A stretch of DNA of 64,000 nt from CAVTOA01 sp963736285 (GTDB taxonomy: Bacteria; Actinomycetota; Actinomycetes; Mycobacteriales; QHCE01). Below, one piece after another: positions 52,503 through 61,070 of the stretch. Within the stretch, counting starts at the first letter, position 1; the number at the start of each line of letters is the position of its first letter. Below the pieces are notes generated by a model. That model was not told the origin of the DNA, searched no databases, and saw only the letters and a program-made list of their open reading frames with translations. The DNA is taken from NCBI GenBank assembly GCA_963736285.1, contig CAVTOA010000003.1:1426001-1490000 (forward strand), written 5' to 3'. Position numbers and translations under genes: made by a program.

Positions 52503-53435
52503 GTGTACAAGGGCTTGCGGGTCGCGGCAGTCGTGCCCGCACATAACGAAGAAAAACTCATCGCCAAGACAGTGACGACCATGCCTGAGCTGGTCGACAT
52601 CGTCATCGTCATCGACGATTGCTCGACCGACGAGACGGCGAAGCGAGCGGCAGAAACGGGCGATCCACGTTTGCACGTGCTGCAACACGAGAAGAACACT
52701 GGCGTGGGCGGCTCCATCATCGACGGGCACCGTCTGGCGCTCGAGCTTGGTGCCGACGTCAACGTGATCATGGCCGGCGATGCGCAAATGGACCCCGACT
52801 ATTTGCCGGCGCTCCTCGACCCGATCGCCGAGGACGGCTACGGCTTCACCAAGGCCAACCGGTTCTTTTCTCGTGCCGGGTTAAAGGGCATGCCGAAGTC
52901 GCGAGTGTTCGGGAGCATCATGCTCTCGTTCGCGACCAAAATGGCCAGTGGTTATTGGCACTTGTTTGATCCGCAGAATGGCTACACCGCGATCACCAAG
53001 GAGTCGTTGGCGCGCATCGACCTGGACCGCATCTCACAGGGTTACTCGTTTGAGAACGATCTACTTGTCACCCTGAATATTGCGAACGTGCGCGCCCGAG
53101 ATGTGCCGATCCCGGGCGTCTATGGCGAAGAAGTTTCCGGAATGAAGATGCATAAGGTCATTCCGCAAATCTCCAGTTTGCTCATTCGGGGCTTCTGGCG
53201 TCGCATTTTCCGCAAGCACGTGATGATGTCATTCTCGCCGATCGCATTGATGCTGTTTATGGGCATGTTCCTGACTTTGGTGGGCGTCGGCGCGGGCATC
53301 TGGGTGGTGGCACATACCCTCGGTGCGCCAACGGCGAGTGCCGGAAGCGTGCTGCTGAGCGTGGGGCCGCTGCTCGTAGGCATCAACATGTTGGTGCAAG
53401 CCCTAGCAATGGACATGCGAGAAACGCCTGAATGA
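52503..53435 (+). CDS. Family 2 glycosyltransferase with C-terminal membrane segments
   Basis: GT2 (DPM1-like) with VVPAHNEEKLIAKTV, IDDCSTDETA and AGDAQMDPDYL (DxD-like region), then NGYTAITKESL. Two hydrophobic segments near 235-265 and 275-300 suggest membrane association. Likely transfers the sugar made by the upstream enzymes to a lipid carrier. GTG start at 52503, 3 bases after the preceding stop. 310 residues. Confidence 0.86.
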   Translation: MYKGLRVAAVVPAHNEEKLIAKTVTTMPELVDIVIVIDDCSTDETAKRAAETGDPRLHVLQHEKNTGVGGSIIDGHRLALELGADVNVIMAGDAQMDPDYLPALLDPIAEDGYGFTKANRFFSRAGLKGMPKSRVFGSIMLSFATKMASGYWHLFDPQNGYTAITKESLARIDLDRISQGYSFENDLLVTLNIANVRARDVPIPGVYGEEVSGMKMHKVIPQISSLLIRGFWRRIFRKHVMMSFSPIALMLFMGMFLTLVGVGAGIWVVAHTLGAPTASAGSVLLSVGPLLVGINMLVQALAMDMRETPE

Positions 53436-53436
53436 G

Positions 53437-53538
53437 GTTCGCGTGTGGGTTGTCTTCTGCCGGCGTTCTCGTCGCCTTGTGTGCATTAAGCACACGGCGG
53501 CTCCTGCGGCCTTGGCAGAAGACAACCCACACGCGAAC
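53437..53538. repeat. 102-base inverted repeat with 25-bp perfect arms and an inner hairpin
   Basis: Arm 53437-53461 is the perfect reverse complement of 53514-53538. Inside, GTGTGC-ATTAA-GCACAC forms another hairpin flanked by GTCGCC/GGCGGC. It separates two convergent genes and so serves as a bidirectional terminator, but is much longer than needed. Confidence 0.8.
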
Positions 53539-53604
53539 TCTTGGTTTGATCTTTCGCACAATGGACAGTTGTATTAACCGCAGTTGTCGTAGTTCCACAT
53601 GGGG

Positions 53605-54936
53605 CTAGGACAACTGTGCGTCTATAGCAGAGATCAACCCGTCTTCGACCCCGTTGGTGCCAGCGCGAAAATGCCCGAGGCGGGCGTAATACACAAGCGA
53701 GCCACCGGCGATGCCGGGAAAGTCAGTATCCCAACCTCCGGCATACGAGCCGCCTGAGCGGATATACGGCAACAACTCATTCGACGGGACATAGCACGGA
53801 GTCTCGTTGGCATACCCACCGATCATGAGCGCGTCAGTGCCGCCATACCGGTAGCGGAAATATTCGGCGTAGCCAGAAACCAATTCGCTGCCGACAAAGG
53901 CTATTTGGAGTTGTGGACCACCTTGGAGCTTCCATACCTGTACCGGAATGGGCACGGTGGTAGCAAAGGAATGCGCATCGATCTGGGCGATCATGGTGTT
54001 TGCGTGCCGGATGTATCCGATAGGCAGTGATCCATTGGCCGCACGGCTTTGATAGGCGGCGCGAACCTGCGCCAGGTTGCTGGGTGTATCGGTGATGTCC
54101 AGTGGCAGGTTCGTGTCCGCATAGGACGTTTGGATTGGTCCGGTGATTGTTCGTCCCGAGCTGTTTGCCGCTGCCACCACGGCGGAACCTAACTGCGCAC
54201 CAAGCTGATCCCGCAGCGCCCAGCCCCGTGACCCAGAGGGGTCTTGATCGCCGGCCGCACCAGGCACAAACAGGGCGGTGCAGCCAGGAAATGCTGACTC
54301 AATGGCGGCGGCGGCACCTGATGGAAAGTCTCCGTCCCATTTGGTTTGACTTCCTGCGGCGACCGGGTGGCATCCATAGCTAAACAAGATCGCTTTGGGT
54401 ACGCCGTTGCTGTTTCGCGCGACCAGCACTGGGACGGCGGTCTCCGCATGAGACAGTCCTTCCCGGTTGTATGACCAGTTTTGACTGGTCACGTGGTAGT
54501 CCAGCGTGCACGGTATTTTGGTTGCGTTAAGGGCCGACTGGACCAGATTGACGATTTTGGTCCGCATCGCAGTTCCGTAAGCGGTCATCTGAGATGTATT
54601 GGTCAGGCCGTAAGAGATGAACGGCTCGAGCGTGTCCTTCAAGGCAGCGCTGTTGTGGGTGTGGGTGGAGAGCAGCACGAAATCGGAATTGCTCCAGCTG
54701 GTGAGGCCCGCAATGTCGGCGCGAATTGCTTGGTTGAGGTAGCGCGGCCAGCCAAGAGTGTCTGCGGTGACGATTGCGTTGGGATAGCCGTCGTCCCACA
54801 TCACTACGCATCGTGCCTGGACGGGGTTCTTGGTGCCGGTAGCAAGGCGCGGAGTTGTGGTTCCGTAGCCGGCCATTACTGCGTAGGAGTTAGTGGGTTT
54901 GATGTCGGTGCTGGCGGTGGAGATGGAGATACTCAT
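53605..54936 (-). CDS. Neutral/alkaline ceramidase-like hydrolase domain protein
   Basis: The zinc-site pattern of neutral ceramidases is visible: LLSTHTHNSAAL (HxH), SYGCHPVAAGS and GAAGDQDPSGSRG, then GGYANETPCYVPSNELL. The 443-residue protein has no signal peptide or lipobox on this start, whereas well-known bacterial ceramidases are secreted. Ceramide is not a usual actinobacterial lipid, so a different amide or polyol substrate is possible. Monocistronic. Confidence 0.82.
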   Translation of the reverse strand: MSISISTASTDIKPTNSYAVMAGYGTTTPRLATGTKNPVQARCVVMWDDGYPNAIVTADTLGWPRYLNQAIRADIAGLTSWSNSDFVLLSTHTHNSAALKDTLEPFISYGLTNTSQMTAYGTAMRTKIVNLVQSALNATKIPCTLDYHVTSQNWSYNREGLSHAETAVPVLVARNSNGVPKAILFSYGCHPVAAGSQTKWDGDFPSGAAAAIESAFPGCTALFVPGAAGDQDPSGSRGWALRDQLGAQLGSAVVAAANSSGRTITGPIQTSYADTNLPLDITDTPSNLAQVRAAYQSRAANGSLPIGYIRHANTMIAQIDAHSFATTVPIPVQVWKLQGGPQLQIAFVGSELVSGYAEYFRYRYGGTDALMIGGYANETPCYVPSNELLPYIRSGGSYAGGWDTDFPGIAGGSLVYYARLGHFRAGTNGVEDGLISAIDAQLS

Positions 54937-55188
54937 GATTCCTCACAAGGGCGGCTACTGTGTGTGTCCAAATGACTACACAACTGTGATTAGACGCTAA
55001 GTGAATTTCCGTAAAAATAATCATTAATAGGTGAAATGAATCATCAATCGACACTTGAGGGTGAGTGCTGCCTAGGGCGCCTACCTAGTGGGCCCGTTTA
55101 GTGCCGCACCGTCCCGTCCCATGCTTTCTGCTTGTGGCGGGTACGTCATGACTACACGGCTACTCATGGCCGATGAAGGGCGCTCATC

Positions 55189-56085
55189 GTGCAGTCTCGC
55201 TCATTTGCCCGGGTACTCGCGTTTAGCGATGCCATCGTCGCCATCGCCGTGACTTTGCTTGTGCTGCCATTAGTCGATGTGGCGCGGCAAACCGAAAAGC
55301 TTCCGCTTGCCACTGTGCTCCATCAGCATGCGGGCGACTTTCTGGCCTTTGTGCTCTCGTTTTTCGTGATCACTCTCTTCTGGCGGATCCATCATCGTCT
55401 GTTTGACCTACTCGAGCGGTTCGACGAGACTCTGCTGACCCTCAATACCTGTTGGCTGTTGTGCGTCGCGTTTCTGCCAGTACCCACGGCGGTATTGACT
55501 TTCGGGTCTGGCCCTGGCACAGGCTCGGCGGTGCTGTACTCGGCAAATCTCTTCGCGGTAGCGGTCATGGGGTACGCGCTCTCGCGCTGGATCCGCGGGC
55601 ACCCTGCGTTGCAGCGTCCGGGTGTTCGCGACGCCGCCGCCCAGGGCACTCATCGTGGATTGGTGGCATGCATCGTTCTGGGCGTGACGACGGTGCTGTC
55701 GGTAGTGCTCGGGTCGACGGCGCTCGTGTTGTTGGCGTTGATGCCGCTTGGCCAGTCTCTGGTAGCGCGAAGGCGGCGGCGCAAAGACGAGAAAGCGCAG
55801 CGGCGCAGTAGGGCTTGTGACTGTCAACCTGTGGAAGTGGACCAAAGACGACTGCCCGCCGACGTCGGAGCCTGGCTGAGAGGATGGGGAACATGGCGGA
55901 TCTTTCCCAGTTCCAGCACCCCCGTTTCGCTCGCGTTTACGAGCGAGCCAGTGCCGAATCCGAGCAACGGGGCACCGCCGAATATCGGGAGCGATTGCTG
56001 GCTGGGCTTTCTGGCCGAGTCATCGAGGTCGGCGCGGGCAATGGGCTCAACTTCAGCCATTACCCGAATGCTGTCACCGAGGTAG
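55189..56085 (+). CDS. TMEM175-like (DUF1211) potassium channel protein with odd C-terminal extension
   Basis: RVLAFSDAIVAIAVTLLVLPL is the signature FSD helix of TMEM175/DUF1211 channels, with five or six spans up to residue ~195. Family members end soon after the basic RRRRRKDEKAQRR stretch. Here the frame continues ~95 residues, 193 bases of it across the next methyltransferase gene in another frame, with a non-protein-like composition, suggesting a lost stop codon or frameshift near 55800. GTG 55189 follows GAAGGG. Confidence 0.75.
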   Translation: MQSRSFARVLAFSDAIVAIAVTLLVLPLVDVARQTEKLPLATVLHQHAGDFLAFVLSFFVITLFWRIHHRLFDLLERFDETLLTLNTCWLLCVAFLPVPTAVLTFGSGPGTGSAVLYSANLFAVAVMGYALSRWIRGHPALQRPGVRDAAAQGTHRGLVACIVLGVTTVLSVVLGSTALVLLALMPLGQSLVARRRRRKDEKAQRRSRACDCQPVEVDQRRLPADVGAWLRGWGTWRIFPSSSTPVSLAFTSEPVPNPSNGAPPNIGSDCWLGFLAESSRSARAMGSTSAITRMLSPR

Positions 56086-56534
56086 TCGCCGTCGAGCCGG
56101 AGAACCAACTGCGTGCTCTCGCGCAAAGCGCCGCGAGTCGGGCGACGGTGCCGGTGCGAGTTGTTGCCGGGCAGGCGGAGGCGTTGTCGGCGGAGGACGG
56201 CAGCTTCGATGCGGCGGTTGCCTCACTTGTCTTGTGTTCGGTTGCCGACGTCAGTGTCGCGCTCACGGAAATCTGGCGCGTCCTGGAACCTGGCGGGCAG
56301 CTGCGATTCTTTGAACACGTCCGCTCGTCGAGCCCGCTGCTCGGCTTTCTCCAGGACGCCATTACGCCACTGTGGAAACGTGCTGCCGGTGGATGCCACC
56401 CCAATCGTGACACGGCTATGTCGATTCGCGAGGCCGGCTTCGAGATCGAACGCTTCGAGCGCATTTACTACTCCCCACAGCGCTTCGTGCCCACACAAGC
56501 GCACATCCTCGGTCGGGCAGTCAAGCCAAGCTGA
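55893..56534 (+). CDS. Class I SAM-dependent methyltransferase
   Basis: GRVIEVGAGNGLNFSHYP is motif I and VVAVEPENQLRALA motif II; FDAAVASLVLCSVADVSVAL and RVLEPGGQLRFFEHV follow, as in UbiE-like methyltransferases. ATG 55893 has GAGAGG nine bases upstream. 213 residues. Substrate unknown. It overlaps the 3' end of the channel gene frame. Confidence 0.85.
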   Translation: MADLSQFQHPRFARVYERASAESEQRGTAEYRERLLAGLSGRVIEVGAGNGLNFSHYPNAVTEVVAVEPENQLRALAQSAASRATVPVRVVAGQAEALSAEDGSFDAAVASLVLCSVADVSVALTEIWRVLEPGGQLRFFEHVRSSSPLLGFLQDAITPLWKRAAGGCHPNRDTAMSIREAGFEIERFERIYYSPQRFVPTQAHILGRAVKPS

Positions 56535-56575
56535 GCTCCGGCAAATTCTCGCATTGTCATTCCTATGATGATTGC

Positions 56576-56812
56576 ATGACAAAGACGAAGTCAGTGACGA
56601 TCACCTTTCCTACCGATGTGTTGGATCGGTTGCGCAGTGATGCGCAGGAGGCGCACGCTCGTTCGCTGTCGTCTTATGTCACACAGCTGGTACGGGAACG
56701 CCAAGATGAGAGAACCTTCGATGAAATTTTGGCCGAGTTCGAGCCGACTCCGCAGTCCCAAGCGTGGGCGGACAGTGTGCGTGGAGTTGCCGCTCAGGAC
56801 AAAGCTGCGTGA
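56576..56812 (+). CDS. VapB-like ribbon-helix-helix antitoxin
   Basis: A 78-residue protein beginning KSVTITFPTDVLDRLRSDAQ, the MetJ/Arc strand and helix, followed by SLSSYVTQLVRER and an acidic toxin-binding tail. Its GTGA overlap with the toxin frame is the normal VapBC layout. It should still bind its operator although the toxin is frameshifted. Confidence 0.8.
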   Translation: MTKTKSVTITFPTDVLDRLRSDAQEAHARSLSSYVTQLVRERQDERTFDEILAEFEPTPQSQAWADSVRGVAAQDKAA

Positions 56813-57188
56813 GCGGCTATGTACTCGATGCTGGTGCGCTGATAGGTATCGATCGGAGCGATCCTCGCATGATGACGTTGCTCAAGGACGCCAAAGCGGC
56901 CAGCGAAAAGGTAGTGGTGCCGGTGACTGTGGTAATCCAGGCTTGGCGGGATGGGGCAAAGCACGCCATGCTTGCCGCTTTCTCAAAGCACCATGGATCG
57001 ACATTGTGCCAGTCGATCTGCCCACGGACAAAGCGGCGGGGGCGTTGCTCGCTCGAACCGCCACTCGCGATGCCGTAGATGCCTCCGTTGTCGCCGTTGC
57101 CAAAAAATTTCGGATTAACACCATCATCACCTCCGACCCCGGAGACATAGCCCGACTAGGACCCTCGTTGCGCATACACACTATTTAG
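56809..57188 (+). pseudogene. VapC-like PIN toxin, frameshifted
   Basis: The first frame reads SGYVLDAGALIGIDRSD (first PIN Asp) to KHAMLAAF, then stops matching; the +1 frame continues FLKAPWIDIVPVDLP, DAVDASVVAVAKKF and INTIITSDPGDIARLG, including the DASV and SDPGD acidic residues. One missing base near 56985 disables the ribonuclease. A sequencing error is possible. Confidence 0.8.
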
Positions 57189-57253
57189 TCAAGAGCTGAT
57201 GATCTTCGCAGTAGCGCTACTACATGAACCTAGGCCGGTGAGTGTTTTGCGAG

Positions 57254-57327
57254 TGGGGCGGGTGGGACTCGAACCCACGGCCAAAGGATTATGAGTCCTC
57301 TGCTCTAACCGGCTGAGCTACCGCCCC
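57254..57327 (-). tRNA. tRNA with CAT anticodon (probably elongator Met; Ile2 not excluded)
   Basis: Acceptor GGGGCGG/CCGCCCC, D-arm, anticodon stem GAGGA/TCCTT with loop CTCATAA, and T-arm TGGG-TTCGAGT-CCCA are all readable on the minus strand. Discriminator A, no encoded CCA. It is not the initiator type (no CCC/GGG anticodon stem). Lysidine-modified tRNA-Ile2 shares the CAT anticodon, so isotype is unresolved. Confidence 0.93.
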
Positions 57328-57431
57328 GGTTTGACACACGGCACTGTATACCGAGCCAGATCGCCGCATAACGGCAGCCCGGAATGCTAGTTCTGGCACA
57401 ACTTCTGGCCCGGTATCCATGGCCGCGTTAA

Positions 57432-58073
57432 TTAGGAGAAGTCTGGCTTCTCGGTGCGAGTCCGCTTGAGTTCGAAGAAGTAGGGGTAGTCGGCGAGCAT
57501 GCGTGCTCCGTCAAAGATGCGGCCTGCTTCTTCGCCACGGGGGATCCGCGACAGCACTGGGCCGAAATAAGCGGCTCCGCCCACGTGTACTACAGGTGTG
57601 CCCACCTCGTCGCCCACTGGGTCCATCCCGTGGCGGTGGCTTTCACGCAGCTCGACGTCGTATTCGTCGGTATCGGCCGCGGCAGCCAGCGCAGCCGGTA
57701 GGCCGAGTTCGGCAAGCGCCTCGCTGGTGACCTGCTGGACGTTTTTATTGCCGTGGTGGTGAATCAGAGTACCCAGGGCGGTGTAGAGATCGCGGAGCAC
57801 GTCTTCGCCATGCTGTTGCGCCGCGGCGGTGCAGACTCGCACATGTGCCCAGCCCTGGTTCATCCGAGCCTGGTACTGGGGTGGCAGTTCGCGACCCTCG
57901 TTCAGCACGGACAGGCTCATGACGTGGAAATGCACCGTAATGGGGCGGACGTTCTCTACCTCAAGCAGCCACCGGGAAGTGATCCACGCCCACGGACACA
58001 TGGGGTCAAACCACATGTCCACAGTGGTCTTTTCGGCTTGGCTTGTTGCCGCAGACGGGTTTAATACGGTCAT
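57432..58073 (-). CDS. DsbA-family Rv2466c-like (mycothiol-dependent nitroreductase-type) protein with CPWA motif
   Basis: The protein follows Rv2466c along its length: MWFDPMCPWAWITSRWLLEV, HFHVMSLSVLNEGR, GTPVVHVGGAAYFGPVLSRIPRGEEAG split across conserved blocks, and YFFELKRTRTE at the end. Rv2466c has CPWC; here the second Cys is Ala. A single-Cys enzyme could still work with mycothiol. ATG 58073 is chosen over the longer frame because it starts just before the thioredoxin strand. 213 residues. Confidence 0.88.
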   Translation of the reverse strand: MTVLNPSAATSQAEKTTVDMWFDPMCPWAWITSRWLLEVENVRPITVHFHVMSLSVLNEGRELPPQYQARMNQGWAHVRVCTAAAQQHGEDVLRDLYTALGTLIHHHGNKNVQQVTSEALAELGLPAALAAAADTDEYDVELRESHRHGMDPVGDEVGTPVVHVGGAAYFGPVLSRIPRGEEAGRIFDGARMLADYPYFFELKRTRTEKPDFS

Positions 58074-58103
58074 AAGCTTCTCTCTTGTTTGGCGTTCGCG
58101 GTA

Positions 58104-58122
58104 ATCCCTTATATATAGGGAT
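58104..58122. promoter_or_regulatory. Palindrome upstream of the DsbA-like gene
   Basis: ATCCCT and AGGGAT flank TATATAT, 31-49 bases before the ATG at 58073. It overlaps where a -10 box would lie and may be an operator. No regulator is assigned. Confidence 0.35.
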
Positions 58123-58300
58123 CTGGAGTTCTCGTGCATTCCCGGCGTATACACGGCGGCGAGAAGCGGACAAATAGGAAGCGCCGAGAGTTGTTCCTTG
58201 GCGGGGATTTGCCGCGTCATGATCCACTATGTGGTTACGGTGATACGCGGAGTAGCAGGGCATGGGCCTTGCTGGTGGCAGGGAGGGGTGGTGGTAGGCG

Positions 58301-58924
58301 ATGACGTCTCTACTCGTCCCCATCGGCCACTCTGTGGGGCCTCTCTTCGCCGCGAGCGGCGTGCAGGCACCCGACAGTTACGACATTCGTTACGGGGACG
58401 GCATTTTCTCGATTGACTCAGAGGAGTTGCGGATTTGGTCCCTCGCGCACGGGGACCCGCGTCGTGTGACTCAGGAGCCAGCCTCCCGTAAGACAGTTGT
58501 CGACGCGGCGGGGGATATGCGGCCTCAGGCCGTGATACAGGTCATTGATCGCCTGCGAGACGTGGGTCTGCTTGCCGAGTTTGAGCCTCGTACGGTCGCC
58601 GCCCGCGACTTCGCATATCGTCACAAATAGAACCATTGGCTCTTGGGCTCGGTAATACCGTCGAGACTCCCTGGTATTTCCAGATAGGACTTCCCCAACG
58701 CCCCACGTGTCATCGTCGGCTACGATGTTTACTACCTATGGATGTTTCGCATTGCCATAGATCTTTGTGGGATGCATGTCAGTACATTGCCGAAGATCGC
58801 CAACAAACATCAGGCTGGACATGGTGAGGTAGAAATGGATCCAGACAGAATCTTGGCGCAGTTCATAGACGCGTTGCCAGCAATGGTTGCAACATCAACC
58901 GCCTACGTAGACCGAGTGAGGTGA
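58301..58924 (+). pseudogene. Conserved-looking gene of unknown family broken by two compensating frameshifts
   Basis: Frame 1 from ATG 58301 (after GGGAGG further upstream) encodes 109 residues including YGDGIFSIDSEELRIWSLAHG and VIDRLRDVGLLAEFEP, then a TAG. From 58633 the next frame continues with EPLALGLGNTVETPWYFQIGLP, and from about 58710 the first frame resumes with VIVGYDVYYLWMFRIAID and MDPDRILAQFIDALPAMV until 58924. The three pieces read as one ~207-residue soluble protein, with a winged-helix-like N-part. I do not recognise the family. Confidence 0.6.
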
Positions 58925-59230
58925 GGGAAATGACCCCTAGCCTTCCAAGGGCTTGGCCCACAACTCCTCCCGGCGCGCGCAATTTGCCTAGCGCTGGCAC
59001 GATTGGTAGCCCATCCGCAGTAATGAATCGTCCAGGACCTTGGGGCCCTGATCGGCAATCATTGGTGGGAAGCGCCGCTTCTGTTTATGGTGATGCAGAA
59101 AATAGGCCGGCTCCAACCGCAGCTGAAATTCGCAGCGGCCGCGCTGTGGTTACGGGAGGAGCAGCAGCTAGCTGCTCTCGCGGCAAGTGCCAGTCAATCA
59201 GCTGACTCCACAGGAGCTCTCGCGTTGTGA
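58921..59230 (+). pseudogene. Degenerate coding fragment after the frameshifted gene
   Basis: A GTG at 58921 overlaps the preceding stop (GTGA) as in a coupled operon, but its frame soon becomes low-complexity. In another frame, bases 59027-59230 read LGALIGNHWWEAPLLFMV and LWLREEQQLAALAAS, a protein-like C-terminus. This suggests a second decayed gene of the same operon. Function unknown. The remainder to 59360 shows nothing. Confidence 0.35.
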
Positions 59231-59363
59231 CTGCAGAGCCCAATTGCTTATCACCGCAGCCGTGGCGGAGGCCATAGCGGGCCGACAAGCGCTCAGCCCA
59301 GGCCATCAAGGTCGATAGGTGCGAAGAAGTTCAGGACTTAGGATCGCTAGACTCTCACATAGT

Positions 59364-59376
59364 CGCGATATATCGT
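59364..59376. promoter_or_regulatory. Candidate PadR operator
   Basis: CGATATATCG (59366-59375) is a perfect 10-bp palindrome 65 bases before the DUF4097 ATG, the kind of AT-centred dyad bound by PadR regulators; padR is the second gene of the operon. Autoregulation is inferred. Confidence 0.45.
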
Positions 59377-59384
59377 GTTAGGGT

Positions 59385-59425
59385 AGTGGCTCGGTAGGCA
59401 ATCACCTACCGAGCCACTTTTCTTT
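59385..59425 (+). terminator. Leader hairpin with T-run before DUF4097-padR
   Basis: AGTGGCTCGGTAGG (59385-59398) pairs perfectly with 59405-59418 across a 6-base loop and is followed by TTTTCTTT. It lies between the operator palindrome and the GAGGTG/ATG of the next gene, so it would be in the operon leader; it may attenuate the operon, or terminate upstream transcription. Confidence 0.65.
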
Positions 59426-59439
59426 CACGAGGTGTCGTC

Positions 59440-60339
59440 ATGTCGTCTCCTGCATCGCCTTCAACCCCGCATGAACCCCGGTCGTTTCAGATTCATCAGC
59501 CCAGTAAGCACACATTTGCCCGCGTAACCCAGCTGTTTATCAGTACATATAGGGGAATCGTCAACATCGTGGGCACCGACGGTCCGCCCACACTCGAGGT
59601 CTCTAGCATTGCGGGGCGCCCACTTAACGTTGAGTATCGCGACGGTCGGCTAGCTATAGACCACGGCAAGTGGCCAGGTTTTTGGCGTCAATTCAGCAGC
59701 AAACACAAGGCTGGCCCCATCGATCTCACAATCGCGATACCTCGCGAGTGCATCGTGGATGCAAATTTGGTGACCTCGGGTGGCATCGTCTCTGGTCTGA
59801 CTGCTGGGGCCAAGCTACGCAGTGTTGGCGGGGCGCTCACGATCGCCAATATGGCGGGCGCGATCGATGCGCACACCGTTTCCGGAAGCATCGAAGCGCA
59901 GCAGCTGACGGGCGAGATTCAAGCTGAAACAGTCTCCGGAAGCATCGCGCTCATTGAGGCCGAAGCCGAGGTCTATGCCAAGACAGTGAGCGGCGCGGTC
60001 ACGGTCGCGGTGGGCGAACGTCCAGATGGCACCGTGCGAGTGAGCACTGTCTCTGGCGACGTCACCATCGAGGCACCCGCCCGGCCGGATGTGTCGGTCA
60101 GCTTCCACTCCACCACTGGTCACCTAGTGACCGCATTCGACGAACTCAACCGCGCGGATATGCCCGGCATGCACTTCGCTAACGGAGTGCTCGGCAAGGG
60201 CACAGGGAAGCTCTGGGCCTCGTCGACAAGCGGCAGCATCTCGCTGCTTCGGCGGTCATCCGGGACGCGGTTCGATGTGGACAATCCAACGGATGACCAG
60301 CCCAGCTCTGCGGCGACGAACGCAGGGGAGGTGCGGTGA
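59440..60339 (+). CDS. DUF4097 beta-helix (adhesin-like) protein
   Basis: The 299-residue protein consists of repeated short beta turns with the phrase TVSGSIEAQ, TVSGSIALI, TVSGAVTVA and TVSGDVTIE about every 20 residues, the DUF4097 right-handed helix pattern. No signal peptide is seen, so it is cytoplasmic or unconventional. ATG 59440 follows GAGGTG. It overlaps the padR gene by 4 bases, the common DUF4097-padR pairing in actinobacteria and firmicutes; the pair is often envelope-stress associated elsewhere. Confidence 0.87.
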   Translation: MSSPASPSTPHEPRSFQIHQPSKHTFARVTQLFISTYRGIVNIVGTDGPPTLEVSSIAGRPLNVEYRDGRLAIDHGKWPGFWRQFSSKHKAGPIDLTIAIPRECIVDANLVTSGGIVSGLTAGAKLRSVGGALTIANMAGAIDAHTVSGSIEAQQLTGEIQAETVSGSIALIEAEAEVYAKTVSGAVTVAVGERPDGTVRVSTVSGDVTIEAPARPDVSVSFHSTTGHLVTAFDELNRADMPGMHFANGVLGKGTGKLWASSTSGSISLLRRSSGTRFDVDNPTDDQPSSAATNAGEVR

Positions 60340-61070
60340 TGGCACCGGTATTTGGACATGGCCGGCTCAGACTGTATTTGTTGCGGCTGCTGGCCGAGGG
60401 CCCTCGTCACGGCTACGAGCTCATCCGCCTGCTGGAAGAACGGTTCATGGGCCTCTACCAGCCCAGCGCCGGCACGATTTATCCACGGTTGAGCAAGTTG
60501 ACTGAGGAAGGCCTGGTCATCCAGACGCAACAGGGCGGTCGCAAGGTTTATGAGATAACTGATGCCGGTCGCGCGGAGGTGGCGGCACGGAAGGAAGAGC
60601 TAGACGAGCTCGATGCGGAGATCAATGCCTCCATGCATGGGGTCGCGGAAGACGTGCGCGAAGAGGTGCAGGGGACGGTGCGGGACATGCAGCGTGCGCT
60701 GCAAGAAGCGGCAGTGTCTCTGCGTCGCGACAAGCGGGCCCAGCAGCGTGACGAACGGAACCGACAATTTTCACTTCATGCTGACGATTGGGCGCGACCA
60801 GCATGGACGCGGAGTGAGCAAGGTGGACTATCTGCTAGGGAAAAGCCGAGGCCATCCGGGTCGACGCCGCTGGCACGCGATCTCCAGCGGCGGATCGAGT
60901 CCTTTGCCGACCATGCGCAGGAGCTCACACGCTCATGTGTTCCCACGGCGGAGCAGTACGCCGCCTGTGACGAGGCGTTGACACACGCGTTGTCGCGGCT
61001 CCGGTCCATCATGGATCCGCCCGCGGATGCGACTGCGGATGCAACGGCGAATGCCGAGCCCACCACCTAA
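60336..61070 (+). CDS. PadR-family transcriptional regulator
   Basis: Winged-helix domain at residues 5-90: LYLLRLLAEGPRHGYELIRLLEERF, SAGTIYPRLSKLTEEGLV and GGRKVYEITDAGRAEV. The remaining ~150 residues are helical and charged, probably a dimerisation domain with acidic/basic coil, longer than in small PadR-s1 proteins. GTG-A/ATG overlap with the DUF4097 gene. Probably represses its own operon at 59366. Confidence 0.9.
   Translation: MMAPVFGHGRLRLYLLRLLAEGPRHGYELIRLLEERFMGLYQPSAGTIYPRLSKLTEEGLVIQTQQGGRKVYEITDAGRAEVAARKEELDELDAEINASMHGVAEDVREEVQGTVRDMQRALQEAAVSLRRDKRAQQRDERNRQFSLHADDWARPAWTRSEQGGLSAREKPRPSGSTPLARDLQRRIESFADHAQELTRSCVPTAEQYAACDEALTHALSRLRSIMDPPADATADATANAEPTT

Noticed and set aside
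51936..52787. 283-residue minus-strand frame
   Set aside because: Shadow of the dehydrogenase and GT2 genes.
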